A DNA stretch of 64,000 nt from Homalodisca vitripennis (GCF_021130785.1 NW_025777508.1:1-64000); one strand, 5' to 3'; counted from the first letter of the stretch, positions 27,732 through 40,577 are shown. Numbers and translations: made by a program. Notes: generated from the sequence alone by a model not told the origin.

Positions 27732-29469
27732 TACATAAAATAAAATATGCTCTACCATGAAATTTAAATAGTGGAGTGCTAAGTCTGAAAACTATAAACA
27801 GTGGGAAATGCGTACATGTAGTGTATATTACAAACCAAGTTAATATTATATAGTTTAAAGAACCAATTCTTGTACTGTTATTTTAAATAACCAAAATTTG
27901 TCATGTTTGAATAGGTTTTTGTCAATAGTCGTGAGCTGTTCAGTGTGACAATCATGTTGGCACTATTGGCTGTTGCTATATGGACTTTCCTGTGCCACTC
28001 ATTGTAATAAATAACAAGAGTAACATAAGCTGAAAAAATTATTGTTCTTTTAAAGATGAGTATTACACAGTAGATAATGTAACTTTCATTTTCCAATATT
28101 TAAACGTTACGTCTTCATTTGAAATCTTTACTTTGTGCATACTGTAGATGTATGTACTGGGCTGCAAAAACTCTAAAAATTTCACGTTAGTGTAACTTGA
28201 GGTAGAGTCAATAAGTTCATAGAATACTTATATATATTTTTTGTCCGAGCAGGGTTTTGCTGATGGAGAAATTTCATTGTCAGCAATGATAGTGAAAGTG
28301 CTGAGTCATTTAGCATTTACCCCATTGATGTTAAAAGCAGTAGGTAGTTTCTCTGTCTTTATTCATTGGATTTTAAAAATATTGTCTTAAGGTGGTAGGT
28401 GTGCCAACATGAAATTCTGTATTTAACTTGAGAGAAAACCAGCATTCAGACCTCAGAGGTCTAAGAAAAGCATAGTAAGATTAGTTTTAGATTTTTTCAT
28501 GTGGCAGATACAATTTTTGAGTCACACAAACATGGAAAACAAACTTGCAATGTGCTTTCCTCCACTTTCACCGCAGATGATAATGTTTAATTGCATTTCT
28601 AGAATTTGTTTGGACTGTGGTTGCTATTGCCTCTGATTTGGAGTTACATATATGAATGTTCACGGTATCTTCATGATTATTTTAAAATGCTCTAGAAAGA
28701 TTTGAACATTCTTTTTTGTTCCTCATTGTATCAATAATTTTGTTCTCTCTACAAAAACAAACAAGTGTAAATTGTCCAGAGACATGATGTACTTGGTTGA
28801 TGATACAGCTTATTGGGGAAAATTGATGTGTAATGAAAAGAGTTTTTTAATCCTCGGACAAAATGTTACTCGTCTGAATGGAATCAAAAGCTGAACAAAA
28901 TTAACAGCTCTTGGCTATCGTTAAATAACATTAACAGAGAGAATATCAGACAGACCAGGCTTTTCCACCAACAATGACTACCAGCCAATTGTAAAAGAGA
29001 AAATATACCTTCAAGGAACCTCTTCTTGAATATAAAGAATGATTCTTGGAACTTCATTCATGTTTTCATGTTAAATTATTTTGGTATTTTAAGACAATTT
29101 ATATGTATCTAGTTATTTTTTAAAATTGATTTATCATATTTCATAATATTAATGGTTTATGTAAATTTTATGCGTTTATTTTGTTCTTTCATATAATTAT
29201 TTATTAAGTTCATACATTTTTGTATTATGTGTATAGACAAGACATCACTATCATTTCTACGGATCGTATGTTATAGAAATAATTATTTATTTTCCTTAAA
29301 TAAAACAGATGTTTATTCCGTTATTATTTTTGTGTTTTAATGTTCAAATTATGGAGATTTTCAAAATAGCTGAATTTGTAAGTTTAATGATTCTGATTTT
29401 TGGAATCAGGGTATGAGATAAAGGGATAGTACACTAAATAAATCAGTGTTTTGAATGATCAACAGTATT

Positions 29470-29955
29470 GGTTGAAAAGTTCCTTTTATATAAATATTTC
29501 AAGTGTAACTAACACCTTAGTTTAAAATGTTAATAATAAGTGTTGTTTTATTGTGAATTTTTTATATTAAACTTTTTGTTTATGTATTGGTTTATCTTTT
29601 ATTTATATCCAAATAAAAGTTCCAATGTATGTCACATTTTAATACATAGTACAAATTATAATGTCAAATGCTTCAGTTAATTATTTTAAATAATGAGTAG
29701 CATTTATTGAATACCTTTTCCACTTAGTGTTTGTGTAATAAGTAAACAAAATTAGACAGGTACTTGATATCTTATTACGAGATTCATGTTTTCAATAGAA
29801 CCATTGAAGGTTTTTAGCTTATTTTATTTTATTTAATTTGTTGGTTGAAAAGTTCCTTTTATTTAAATATTTCAAGTGTAAGTAACATCTTAGTTTGAAA
29901 TGTTAACAATAAAGTGTTGTTTTATTGTGAATTTTTATATTAAACTTTTTGTTTA
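29470..29955. repeat. 113-bp direct repeat, two copies
   Basis: GGTTGAAAAGTTCCTTTTAT...AAACTTTTTGTTTAT at 29470-29582 recurs at 29843-29955 with a few substitutions and indels, about 260 bp apart. Confidence 0.85.
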
Positions 29956-30076
29956 TTCAAAACAGTATAATGTTTTTTACATGGAAAATCAGTTTTTAAA
30001 TTACTTAATTAAAGCATAATAACAAAACAAACTTATTACTTACATAACAAATTACTTACATTTATTTACTTTTTAA

Positions 30077-31131
30077 CCCTCCATCTGATAAGATCGCATG
30101 GTGCGACTCAATTAGACCCGTCTGTACGGATAGAGTCGCACAGTGCGATCCTTAGTTAGCGTCATATAACAACTATAACGAGATATGCGATAAGCTGGTT
30201 ATTTATATAGTACAAAAGAGGAAGAAATACCCTTTCCACCAGTATTACTGGAATCGATATTTGGTGGTCTTTGGAATGTGGTGGGATGTAACAATCAGCT
30301 GATTTGCACCGCACCCGCGCTTTTACTGTTGCGTTCAGCTCTTGCTTTGGTTTGCTGTTATTGTTCTCGGCACATGTTTGTTTACTGTCTTGCCCGTTGT
30401 AAATCGTTTTAATACTAGTTTATGTTTTATTATGAGTGAACTTAGCCGTTCTAGTGCGATTAGGCACTGTTTAGATGAAGAGATTAGTGACGCTTAGATG
30501 ATTGTTAGTGAGAGGAGGAGAAGAGCAGAGGAGTCAGGATCTGAATCGGACTATGTAAATATATTTTGGGTTATATAAATATGTATATGAAGAGTTTATA
30601 TGTTTTTTTTCTCATGGTTTAATTTTGTTATTCATTAGATATTTTTAGGATTTTATTTGAACCAAAATAACAACATTTATGAGTGGTTTAGAGAAAAAAA
30701 AACATTGAAAGTTTGAAATATTGCAAGAATAGTCAAAATTGACCTACGTACCATTTTTTTTATTTTTAAGTTCTTAGTGTTAGTGTTTTTATTTTTATGA
30801 AGTTATATGATGTATTTTCAACTCAGCATTAAATTTGGAACGTTTATTTTGGAATTTAGAATACAACAAGTTAGTGTAATATTACCTCAAAGTTGAAATT
30901 TTAATTTTTTTTTATCATTATGCCCGGGTAAAAAAGAAAGAAAATTTGGAAAAAAGGTAAGTTTTTTATTTTTGTTACCAGCTTGTATAACATATTCTTA
31001 CAAATAATTTGATCTACAACACTTGATAATTTCTCACTGTTTTTTATTTTTTTATAATTTTTTAAGCAAACCATGCAAATGTCTTGAAAATGCCCTCTCA
31101 TTTTAAAATGAAATAGTCATCAGATGGAGGG
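30077..31131 (+). mobile_element. Small piggyBac-like element, internally deleted
   Basis: TTAA at 30073-30076 and 31132-31135 flank matching ends CCCTCCATCTGAT and its complement ATCAGATGGAGGG. Just inside the left end, GATCGCATGGTGCGACTC (30092-30109) pairs with 30133-30150 at 16 of 18 positions. At 30433 an ATG opens MSELSRSSAIRHCLDEEI, an acidic start like that of piggyBac transposases, which stops after 21 codons. The catalytic domain is absent. It is likely a deletion derivative mobilised by a relative. Confidence 0.8.
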
Positions 31132-31135
31132 TTAA

Positions 31136-32642
31136 TGGTTTTATGACAAGCTCCTGAATTAGTTGTCTGGGAGATGAGATAAAAACTGTTTGTTACATTC
31201 AATTGTTATTATTAAAATGATAGAATATTTACATTACATACAATGACCATTCATTTACTTTTTATAATTCACTTTTGTGTCAGTCTATGAGTATCTTTGA
31301 TACCTCAATATCACTGTCTAAGTATCTGTGTACTTCTGAAGTATGCAAATTGTCTTGTTTCATGAGATAGGGGAATAATCAACAGTGCTGCCAGTAACAA
31401 AGCAAAATGCATTTTCCTCTTAGTAAAATAACCAGTGAGGACCATAGTGACGATACCTAGCAGATATTATCAGAAACAGAACAGTCCATAAGAATAAAGA
31501 ATGGCTAAACATAGACTACGTAACCAGCTCGTAGCTCTGCATTCATCCTAGACCACTCTGTACATATCAGCTCGTATAACTTGCCAACGGGTTCAATGTG
31601 TCCAAATCACATTTATGGTAAAAGTATGGGAGTTTGGTACTGTAAACTAGATTTATAAATCCTAGTTTCATTAAGTTTTGTTGAGTCCTTCAACAGTATG
31701 TTGTATCAGTATATATATAAATGTAAACAAGATAGAGTTCAATTAGGGTGCATGTTTTCTCCATGGGATTTCGCTAATTGTTAGCAAATCCTATAATTCA
31801 GGGTGATATCTTAAGATTGAATTGTGCTACAAACTTGAAGTTTTGTACATTTTGCTTAGTTATTCTGGCTGAATTCCTCTTCTATCTGTCTATCTGCTTT
31901 TCACTAGATATCATATGAGCAAATTAAGCTATGGATTTGAAATTTTACCTGTGACTTCAGTTCTAGGCAAACATCATTTTTTGATAATGGCTTGATAAGC
32001 ATGTCCCTCTATGGGATGTGGCTGAGCATTTACATTTACGTAAATTTTGCATGAAGCTTCACTTCTACAATGGACAAGAAAGTTTGATGATGGTGTACGA
32101 GTATGTAGTGTATCCATGGGATTTGACTGAGCATTGAAGTGTAAGCAACAATGGGCTTACAAAATTTCTTCTCTATCAGCTTGAGAAATGTACAAATTTG
32201 TTTTCCGTCTGATTGTCTGTCTCCTCTGCAAAACATCTGAGCATATATTATATACTTTAAATTATGCATACATCTTCAGCAAAGCCTGTTGCACAACATG
32301 TGGTCTTGCACCTACCTTGTATATCAAATAACAAATAAATAATGGTATGTTTATTTATGAAACAAAAGTAAAAATAATATACATTTATTTATTTTTTATT
32401 GGAGAAAGTGCATCAAACGTCTGGTAAAATTTGACGTTGACATGTAGAGTTAAACTAACAAAAAGCTATTTTGGCTGTGAGGAATCACAAAAAATTATAG
32501 CTGCTTGCATATTAAATCAAAGTGACTATATAATGCAGAGTATTTCAAACAAGTTTCTATTGATATAAATAACACAGATAAAACAGTTTGTAAAACGGAA
32601 ATGTTAAAAATCGCTTCAACATTTGTTATTAAATTGCTATTA
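31136..32642. other. Intergenic, with diverged repeats
   Basis: No gene seen. Near 31760, 32008 and 32113 a diverged segment of the form CCATGGGATTTGNCTGAGCA recurs three times with surrounding similarity, suggesting an old low-copy repeat. Confidence 0.45.
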
Positions 32643-32646
32643 TTAA

Positions 32647-33566
32647 ACCTCCAAGTGGCAACGGCTCAGTTCGAGCTGTTGGGGACCCCGTCTGAATCAA
32701 TAACGTATCGGTCTAAGCCAATTGTGAAAACCGATGTAAAATAATAACTAGTTTCGCAATTTAGCTATATTTTATGCTAAACTGTTTAGAAGACCTAAAA
32801 GCAGACGTGATTTTATTGTATATTGTAGAATCACTTATTCATGATGCTAACACAAATAATGAACCTAAACCTATCCCACACACCGCAGGTTCTGAAGATA
32901 CAGTACTTTGGCACAACAGCCTGGAGGAAGTTTATGCCTTTATGTAGCATGCTTAGAAAAGTGTGAACGTTATAGAAGTATATTCTGGTATACAAGCTGC
33001 AATGCAGGTATCCATCCAGACTATTATACAGTGTAGAAGCACTGGAGAGCTAATAGCACAACAAGAAGAGAAAAGCATGTAATGCATCAGAATCAGATTC
33101 CAATATAGTAGGTGAATACATATAACAGCATATAAAAAGTATTGTATATGGTATTTAAAAATGTTTATATATGCAAATAAGATGCGACAAGACTATACAA
33201 AACATATTAAACTTGAAAAGTTCTTTTTTGCAATGTTTGCCTTTTTATGCTGGTCAAAAACATGTTCAAAAGTAATTTTTATTTTAAAATATGTTTTTAC
33301 TCAAAATATAAAATATGTTTCCCATGGAAATTGTGAAAAAGTAGCCTCAAAAACAAAATTGTTGGGAAAAAATAGTTTTATGGTCATCATTAATTCTCCA
33401 AATTTTAGATATTTTGGTAAGTTTTGCTTTTTAATTACTATTTAGTACATATTATTGTGAACATGATATTTTTCAGGTTATATTTTATATCTTATGAATA
33501 AAAAAAAAAACTGCAAGTTATAAAAAGACCTATTGCTAAAGGGTAATATGAGGACCACTTGGAGGG
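32647..33566. mobile_element. Possible piggyBac-like MITE
   Basis: The left end TTAA then ACCTCCAAGTGG (32643-32658) mirrors the right end CCACTTGGAGGG followed by TTTA (33555-33570). The termini resemble those of the 30077 element in style (a CCTCC core after TTAA). The right TTAA would have one mutation. No transposase was recognised. Confidence 0.45.
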
Positions 33567-33570
33567 TTTA

Positions 33571-34953
33571 CTAACTAATTCATTAGATGCAAACAGCACA
33601 CCTGCCTCTCCAAAAATAATTTTTCATCTTATAAATAAAAATGAATTACTAAATGTGTTGCTATGCGCTAATCTCGAGAACTGATGGACCAATTGGGCCA
33701 TTTCATATTCTTTTGTTGAAGTCCACTGAAGCTTCATAGGAAGAGGAAGATCATAAATTTTCCCTCCCTAGACACTTGAGAATTTTGAAAAATTATGATA
33801 ATATTTATGTTTCACAATAATTGAACTGACATTAAACAGTTGTGGACACTTTAAAACCTTCTTTGTATGTAGTTTCAGCTGAAGATCATCAAAGAGGCTG
33901 AATCATTTTAAACATTTTTATAAAAGGTTAAGTACACAGTTCAAAAGATTTAATCGTTTTGAATGGGTAAAACAAATTGAAAATACTTGTATACAGTTTA
34001 TTTTTGGAAATACTATTAAAACACTATTGTAAAACCCAGTTTAATGAACAAAAACGTGAAAGTTTGTACATAAGGAAATCAAAACTGGTTAGCTTTGATG
34101 TTGTGGTATGCCATTTATACAACGGCTTAAGGAAAAACATAGGAATGAACAGCATGCCTCAATGAGCCATTCTTTCCCCTGAACTGAAGGTTCCAAAAAC
34201 AGCAAAACTTCTATAATGCAAACCTATTATATATGATTATTTTTAAATTTTGCGTGTACTTAGTAAGGGTAATGGGAGTAGAAGTCGTTTTCATAGTAGT
34301 CTTCTCAGTCTTAAGTAGTATGTATATTTCATCAGGACAGTAGGGGAGACTCATATTACACTGGAAATATCTTTGTTCTCTTAGGACAAGAAGCTTATAA
34401 ATTGCACTTAGTCCTGTAAAAACCTTTGCGCTGCTTCCAGAATGCCAGGATATTCAGGATAGGTAAGGTTAGGGAGTAGGGGCCGCCTCCTGTCAAGATC
34501 CATGATGAAGTATTAGAGCACTACATCTCAGTCATGTCTCCCCAGAAGAAGGGGAGGCCAGCTCTGAACCAGCCTCTCCAGCCAAAGTAGGCAGGGGGTG
34601 GCACACCCTTGTTGAGGCTAGCAAGAACCTCTGAGGTTAGGGAACAAACCCCACCAACTCCAACAGTCATCTCCCACAGTAGACTTAGACCTATCGAATT
34701 GCTTATTAACCCCAGAATCTCAACATTTGTGGTTAGTGATGTGCCGCTTCTGGACATCCATAAGGTTGCCCAGATTTAAGGGTTTTTGCTGTGCCCAGTG
34801 GTGGGTTCAACTAGAAAGTATAAACCAGCTAGAAGTGATCCCTGCTGGGTAAACTGGAAATATCTTAGACCAAAAGAAGATTGCAAGAGCTGAACGTAGA
34901 CACTTTTTCACCGAAGAAAGCTTCTCAGTCCTACAAATGTACATATAATTTCT
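33571..34953. other. Intergenic, includes a GC-richer repeat-like block
   Basis: AT-rich apart from 34430-34860, which is clearly richer in GC and reads like part of a dispersed element (TAGGGGCCGCCTCCTGTC, AGAAGAAGGGGAGGCCAGC). I cannot assign a family, and no open frame is convincing. Confidence 0.4.
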
Positions 34954-37139
34954 TTAACACCTTAACCGAAACACCGGTCTCAGGTACCAATTGGGAAATT
35001 CTTTCTACTTGTTGGCAATACTGCTTATCAGATCTATTCGACGGTCCCAGTAGCTTCCCCCCTCCTACCACTCCCCCCAAACAACCAGGTTTTGTTCAGT
35101 TTTACACGAGGCCTTTACCGTTACTTATCGATTTTTAAAACTCTGCCGGTCTGACGTACCGGATGTTTCAGTTAGTGAAAGTTTGTTTGAGGTCTCTTGT
35201 ACCGGGTGTTTCGCTTTGCGTTTCTCAGTGACTAAAACGAATATAGTAGTATTCAACTTCCAGTTTTTTATTGCTTTATCTATTTGTAGACATTAATAAT
35301 GGAAGAACCTGGTTCAAGTAGAAAAGTTTCAGTGCGAGCTAAGGACTTTGCTAATCGAGTTACAGAGATGTTAGCCAGTGACATAAGTAATGATGACTCT
35401 GAAGAGAGTGACTTTTTTGATGATTCGGATGTGGATCCAGATTGGAGAGAGCCTGAAGGTGAAGTCAGAAATCCTTCCTGTTCCAGCCATTACAGCTCAA
35501 CATCAGAGGATGATGAAAAACAGTGTTGGTGAGGATGAAGATCGTCAGTTGGAGGGTGAGTCTGATGATACTCCAAATAATTTAGTAGATACAGATATGC
35601 CAGAATATGTATTTGGCCGCCTTAGAAAACGTGAACTAGGACCGGCATATCCTTGGCGTACATTAGAGCCAGAGGCAAATACAAGAGTGCGAACACCAGC
35701 TCGTAATATAATTACTGGTGGTTTACCTGGTTTGAGACTTTCAGCAAGAAGATTGGGTAATAACCCAGAGAAGTTGGCCATATGGAACTCATTGATTGAT
35801 GAAACAATAGTCAATACTATTGTTCAACATACAAACACTAAGTTGAAGATTGTAAGATCTGGCTTGAACCAAACAACAAATAAATAATTATAAGGATACT
35901 GATGCAATTGAAATCAATGCTTTAATTGGATTACTGCTTTTGTCCTCAGTTTTAAAATCAAATAACGAAACAATTACCTCTGTGTTTCAAAAAGACGCTG
36001 CTAACAGACCGTATTTCAACGCCACAATGTCCGTAAAGAGATACGAAATACTGCTATCTGCTTTGCGATTTGACGATAAGAGAACTCGCAATCAAAGAAA
36101 ATCATCTGATGAAGCAGCTGCTATTAGTGAGGTTTTCAATAAATTCATTGAAAACTCTCAAAACTTGTATTCCTTATCTGAACATGTAACTATAGATGAA
36201 ATGTTGGTACCGTTCAGAGGCAGGTGTGGGTTTCGAATGTACATGCCCAGAAACCACACAAATATGGCATCAAAATTATGTGTCTGACAGATGCGAAGAC
36301 ATCTCATCTCCACAATGCCTATATTTACACCGGCAAAGGAAGTGATGGTCAAGGTTTATCTCAAGAAGACCAAAAAAAAGCAAACCAACCCAATCTGTTA
36401 TAAGACTGACGAAACCAATACAAAGAACCAACCGCAATGTAACAGCTGACAATTGGTTTTCTAGCCTAGAAGTAACAGAAGAACTCGAAAAAGTTGGTCT
36501 CACATACGTTGGGACAATGAGAAAAGATAAAAAAGATATTCCACAAGAGTTTCTTCAGGACAAGGAAAGAAAGGTCGGGACATCTCGCTATGGATTCAAT
36601 GGTACAAGAACTTTGGTTTCATACGTTCCAAAAAAGAACAGAGCTGTAGACCTCATCTCTACTATGCACCATGCCATTTTTACGGATGAACGAAGTGCAA
36701 AACCAGAGATTATACGGTTTTACAATAAAACAAAATGTGTAGTCGATATACTAGACATTAAATGTGCCATCTACACTACTGGGCGAAGAACAAGGCGCTG
36801 GCCTCTGGCTGTTTTTTAACCGCCTCCTTAGCATTGCTAGCATAAATGCTTGTACGTATATTGTATTTATGCTACAAAGATACCCCTTCAACCACAAGAT
36901 TTCAGTTCACCAAAAGTTTAGCCAAGGATCTTACAGAGCCTTATCTGAGAAGACGTCTGTGTACACCAAACCTTCCTCGTGATGTGAGAAGCTCAATCAA
37001 CTTTGCCCTGGGCTAAAGAGACGAAGCAGTTGCAGGTGTGCCTTCTGATAAAATGGAAAAAAGAAAAACCTGTGGAGAGTGCCCCTCAGCAAAGGAGAGA
37101 AAAACTCAATACAAGTGTATTAGATGTGACATTCCTATA

Positions 37140-38472
37140 CAGGGTGACAATTAGGTCTGGAAACCCCCTTTTTAATTTTTGAACCACAATAGAAAGAAAT
37201 ACCAAAGTTCAAACGTGCTTACTGGTGATAGTAACGCACACATCTGCCCAATTACTGACCAGATATTCCCTTTGGGGGACGGTCCACAAGGAGTCAGACA
37301 AAATTCTTAAATAGCAGCATAGGTCAAGTTTGGTATCAAATTAAAGGTCTCACTTAGCAGAGTACAATGCCGCAAACCGGACTTCAAAAGGTGGATTCAT
37401 TCAGTAGTTATAGCTATTTGAATTTTATAACAATTTAACAATGTAAATTATTAAGTATTACAAGTAAACACCAATTTTTAAGTACCTGTGATCAAAGTAA
37501 GTGTTCAAAATGTTCCCCTCCCATCGTCTGGCAATGTCCTAGGCGGTTTTAAAACCATCCACTGCATTTTGAAGGTAGTCACGAGGAATATCTTGAGCTT
37601 CTTGGACTATGAGATTTCTTAGGTGCGCCAAATCTCGAGGCTTAATAAAGATAAACTTTATCTTTGAGGTATCCCCAAAGAAAAAAATCCAGCGGAGATA
37701 AAGCAGGGGAACGAGCAGGCCACTCTACTGCACCACGTCTTCCAATCCATCTGTGATGGAATATTGTATCCAAGTATTCTCTTACAAGGAGAACAAAGTG
37801 TGGTGGCGCGCCATCTTGTTGGAAATAAATTCTTTGAAATTGTCGACCAAGACCAGCTTGTAGTGCAGGAATTATCTCATTTTGGAGCATTGCTAGATAC
37901 GAGTCACCATTTAAATTACCATTGATAAATAATGGGCCCATAAATTTGATTTCCTATAATACCTGCCCAAACGTTAAGTTTCTGTGGATGCTGTGTATGA
38001 CTCAATCTACCACTTTCACATTCTAACAGTAATTGTGTTATTGGTAATAATTATTGATTCCTGGCTTTGATTACTACATTGTTAGATGATGGGAGGGGAA
38101 CATTTTGAACACTTACTTTGATCACAGGTACTTAAAAATTGGTGTTTACTTGTAATACTTAATAATTTACATTGTTAAATTGTTATAAAATTCAAATAGC
38201 TATAACTACTGAATGAATCCACCTTTTGAAGTCCGGTTTGCGGCATTGTACTCTGCTAAGTGAGACCTTTAATTTGATACCAAACTTGACCTATGCTGCT
38301 ATTTAAGAATTTTGTCTGACTCCTTGTGGACCGTCCCCCAAAGGGAATATCTGGTCAGTAATTGGGCAGATGTGTGCGTTACTATCACCAGTAAGCACGT
38401 TTGAACTTTGGTTATTCTTTCTATTGTGGTTCAAAAATTAAAAAGGGGGTTCCAGACTTAATTGTCACCCTG
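37140..38472 (-). mobile_element. Tc1/mariner-superfamily element with ~400-bp inverted repeats, nested in piggyBac
   Basis: Flanked by TA (37138-37139 and 38473-38474). The ends read CAGGGTGACAATTAGGTCTG and the complement, and the inverted similarity continues for about 400 bp each side (37140-37538 and 38074-38472) with only a few differences. Most mariners have about 30-bp repeats, so this is an unusually long pair. The 535-bp centre holds the 3' part of a transposase on the minus strand. Confidence 0.93.
37620..38045 (-). pseudogene. Mariner-superfamily transposase fragment
   Basis: Starts within KLNVWAGIIGNQIYGP (about 38015-37960) and continues MGPLFINGNLNGDSYLAMLQ to the second catalytic segment FQQDGAPPHF and WIGRRGAVEWPARSPALSPL, then DFFLWGYLKDKVY. 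The third acidic position is usually the Asp of SPDL; here it reads SPAL, so the catalytic residue seems lost. The N-terminal DNA-binding half is missing. The frame also shifts near 37940. Confidence 0.85.
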
Positions 38473-40576
38473 TATGTTTGGAATGTAGCCGCAAAGTGTG
38501 CAATGAGTGTGCCATTGACTGTGCGTAAAGAGACCACAGTGATTAAAGGAACTGACATAAGAAATGAAAAGGTCTATACAACACTTTTATTGTTTCTCTA
38601 ATGCTTTTATATTGTATACAATTTTATTTTATGGATATTTTAAGTATATTTTTTATAGTTTTGTAAATAGTTATCTATGTTTTTCTACTTTTTAAAGTTT
38701 TGTATAAAAAATGTAATAATTACATTTTTTACAACTCTATTACTAATATTACAATAATTTTGTTAATACCTTATTTTTAATAATTCTGTAAAAAAGAAAG
38801 TTTCAGTACTACAAATTACGATCCTGGTAATATTTAACGTATTTTAAAAAGTGTTTAGTGCTTATTGTATCTTACTAAAATTTTTCAAGAATTTACTGTA
38901 TCGTTTGAAAGTTAATGTAAAATAAATTATCTTTGTGAGAACATGTCTACATTAATTTCTTAAACCATTCTCATGCTTTTTATTAATATTTTGCCGTAAA
39001 TATATGTTGTTGAATCAAAATAGTGGTTACCGGTCTCTAAGGACCGGTGTTTCGGTATACGTTACCGAAATATGTTTCGGTTAAGGTGTTAACATGGCAC
39101 ACTCAATTATGGCACTGAAATAATATATACCTTATGTATGGTTCCTTACATTTGAAAAATATAGGAAACTATCATATTTCATCTATCAAGTGCTTTATCT
39201 ATGTAGACTAAAGATTTTGATAAAAAATATGCATGCGAAGACGCAAATAACAGTTAGTATGTTTAAAGAGTTTTATTTTAATGTAAGGATATAAAAAAGT
39301 ATAATAATAACCATACAAATTACCTAGATTTCATTAAATTTTATTTAAAAAATATATTCTGATAATCAATTTTTTATTTTTCACTAATTGAGATTTTTTT
39401 AACTTCATTTATAAGAGCTACATTTCTCAAGTAGTACACAAGAGCTACATTTCTGCTTAAAAGAAATTGTGTTTTAAAATATGACATACCGCATCTGTAT
39501 AAAATCTAATACAATCAGAAGCAATGCCAAACACTGATACTGGTGCATAATTTACAGCCTACAAGCATTAGCAAGTATTTAAATTAAGAAAATATATTAA
39601 TTTGTTTTAATTGATTTTGAGTGTTGACAGATTTAATTAAAATTATAATAGTTCTTAATGATCAAACAACTTTAATATCAAAAATTAAAGTGTAATGTCT
39701 GAGTCCTTCAAGCTCTTAAACCAGTTCTGGCAGTGGTTGACATTGAAGAAGTAAGCTCACATTCTTTCATTATGTAACACTGTTTTACCCAAGGAATTGA
39801 GAAGTAGTAATATCTACAAATTTATGTAGATGTGTACTTATAATACCACAATGAGCTGGGGAAGTTGTGTTTGTAATAACCTCAGTGACTCCATAGTGTA
39901 TTGCAAAATTAATGTGGTCTCTGTTACCATTTAACGATTTCCTAGCAAAGTTTAAAATAATTAGCAGAGATAAAATAATAATACTGTCCTACACTATCCA
40001 AGCTTAAGACAAAATCAAGTATTTATTTGCATAACAATCACACTACACTCTTCCATAGGTTAGATTAGCATGAAAATAAATTTATATTTAAAAAATTCAG
40101 TTGGTATTAAAGTTTATTATATTAGTAGCTTAACTGAAAAATAATTAATTGATTTTCATTTAATATTCAACATCTTTATAAGCATAAACTTTTATAAGAA
40201 AAAATTGTATTTTTCGGGAAAGTGAGCATTAAATTTGTTTTAATGTTCTCACCAATGGGAAAGTATGAGTTTATTTGACCAAAAACAGAAAAGTAAACAT
40301 TTTAATTGCATTTAATCAAACTGCATAAAAACTATGGTAACAATCTGTCAACTTTACTTGCTAAGCAAATTCGTTCAGCAGTTTGATATTTCTCCATCAG
40401 AAGTGAAATGAAGGCAATAATAAAAGGAATATTGTTCAGAGGTTGATAAAGAATAATTTACTTAGCAAAGAGTTAGGTCTGATAGTGCTCTTTCAAAACT
40501 TAAGGCTTCAAGCTGTTAAACAAATTTTATTAAGCAGTTAAAAGCTTCAAAAACTAATATTTCTGAACAACACACA

Positions 40577-40577
40577 C

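Larger units (their letters stand above)
24339..30072 (+). other. 3' UTR / 3' flank of the zinc-finger gene
   Basis: 5.7 kb without a supported gene. 24684-24790 holds imperfect 34-35-nt repeats of GCGTCAATTTGCTG type. 25649-25873 holds three TGACGTCA sites. 27668-27731 has tRNA-like boxes. 29470-29582 and 29843-29955 are direct repeats. Candidate polyadenylation signals include AATAAA at 25510-25515 and others near 29300 and 29610, so the true 3' end is not resolved. Confidence 0.5.
35299..38530 (+). pseudogene. piggyBac-type transposase, frameshifted and interrupted
   Basis: The start (MEEPGSSRKVSV, acidic region) lies at 35299. Frame changes occur near 35525, 35875 and 36250. The DDD core is still recognisable: first Asp in TIDEMLVPFRGRCGFRMYMP (36195-36255), second in TADNWFSSLE (36440-36470), third in VDILDIKCAIYTTGRR (36740-36790), normally preceded by GG but here CV. 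A further shift near 36890 and an in-frame stop near 37011 follow. The C-terminal Cys-rich finger (CGECPS, YKCIRC) is cut at 37139 by the mariner and resumes at 38475 (CLECSRKVCNECA). Such enzymes excise and insert at TTAA without a footprint. This copy cannot be active. Confidence 0.9.
34958..39088 (+). mobile_element. piggyBac-like transposon, decayed, carrying a nested mariner
   Basis: TTAA at 34954-34957 and 39089-39092 flank termini CACCTTAACCGAAAC and their complement. Both ends also carry the subterminal ACCGGT(G/C) and CCGAAAC motifs; at the right they form a small inverted pair around 39045-39075. Total 4131 bp; without the nested 1333-bp mariner it would be about 2.8 kb, normal for an autonomous piggyBac. 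Confidence 0.93.

Noticed and set aside
28239..28863. 11-bp inverted pair TTTTGTCCGAG / CTCGGACAAAA as transposon ends
   Set aside because: The match stops after 11 bases and no target duplication is visible; chance is plausible.
33161..33445. 94-aa open frame
   Set aside because: AT-rich, Lys/Phe-rich composition typical of chance frames; lies within a non-coding MITE-like element.
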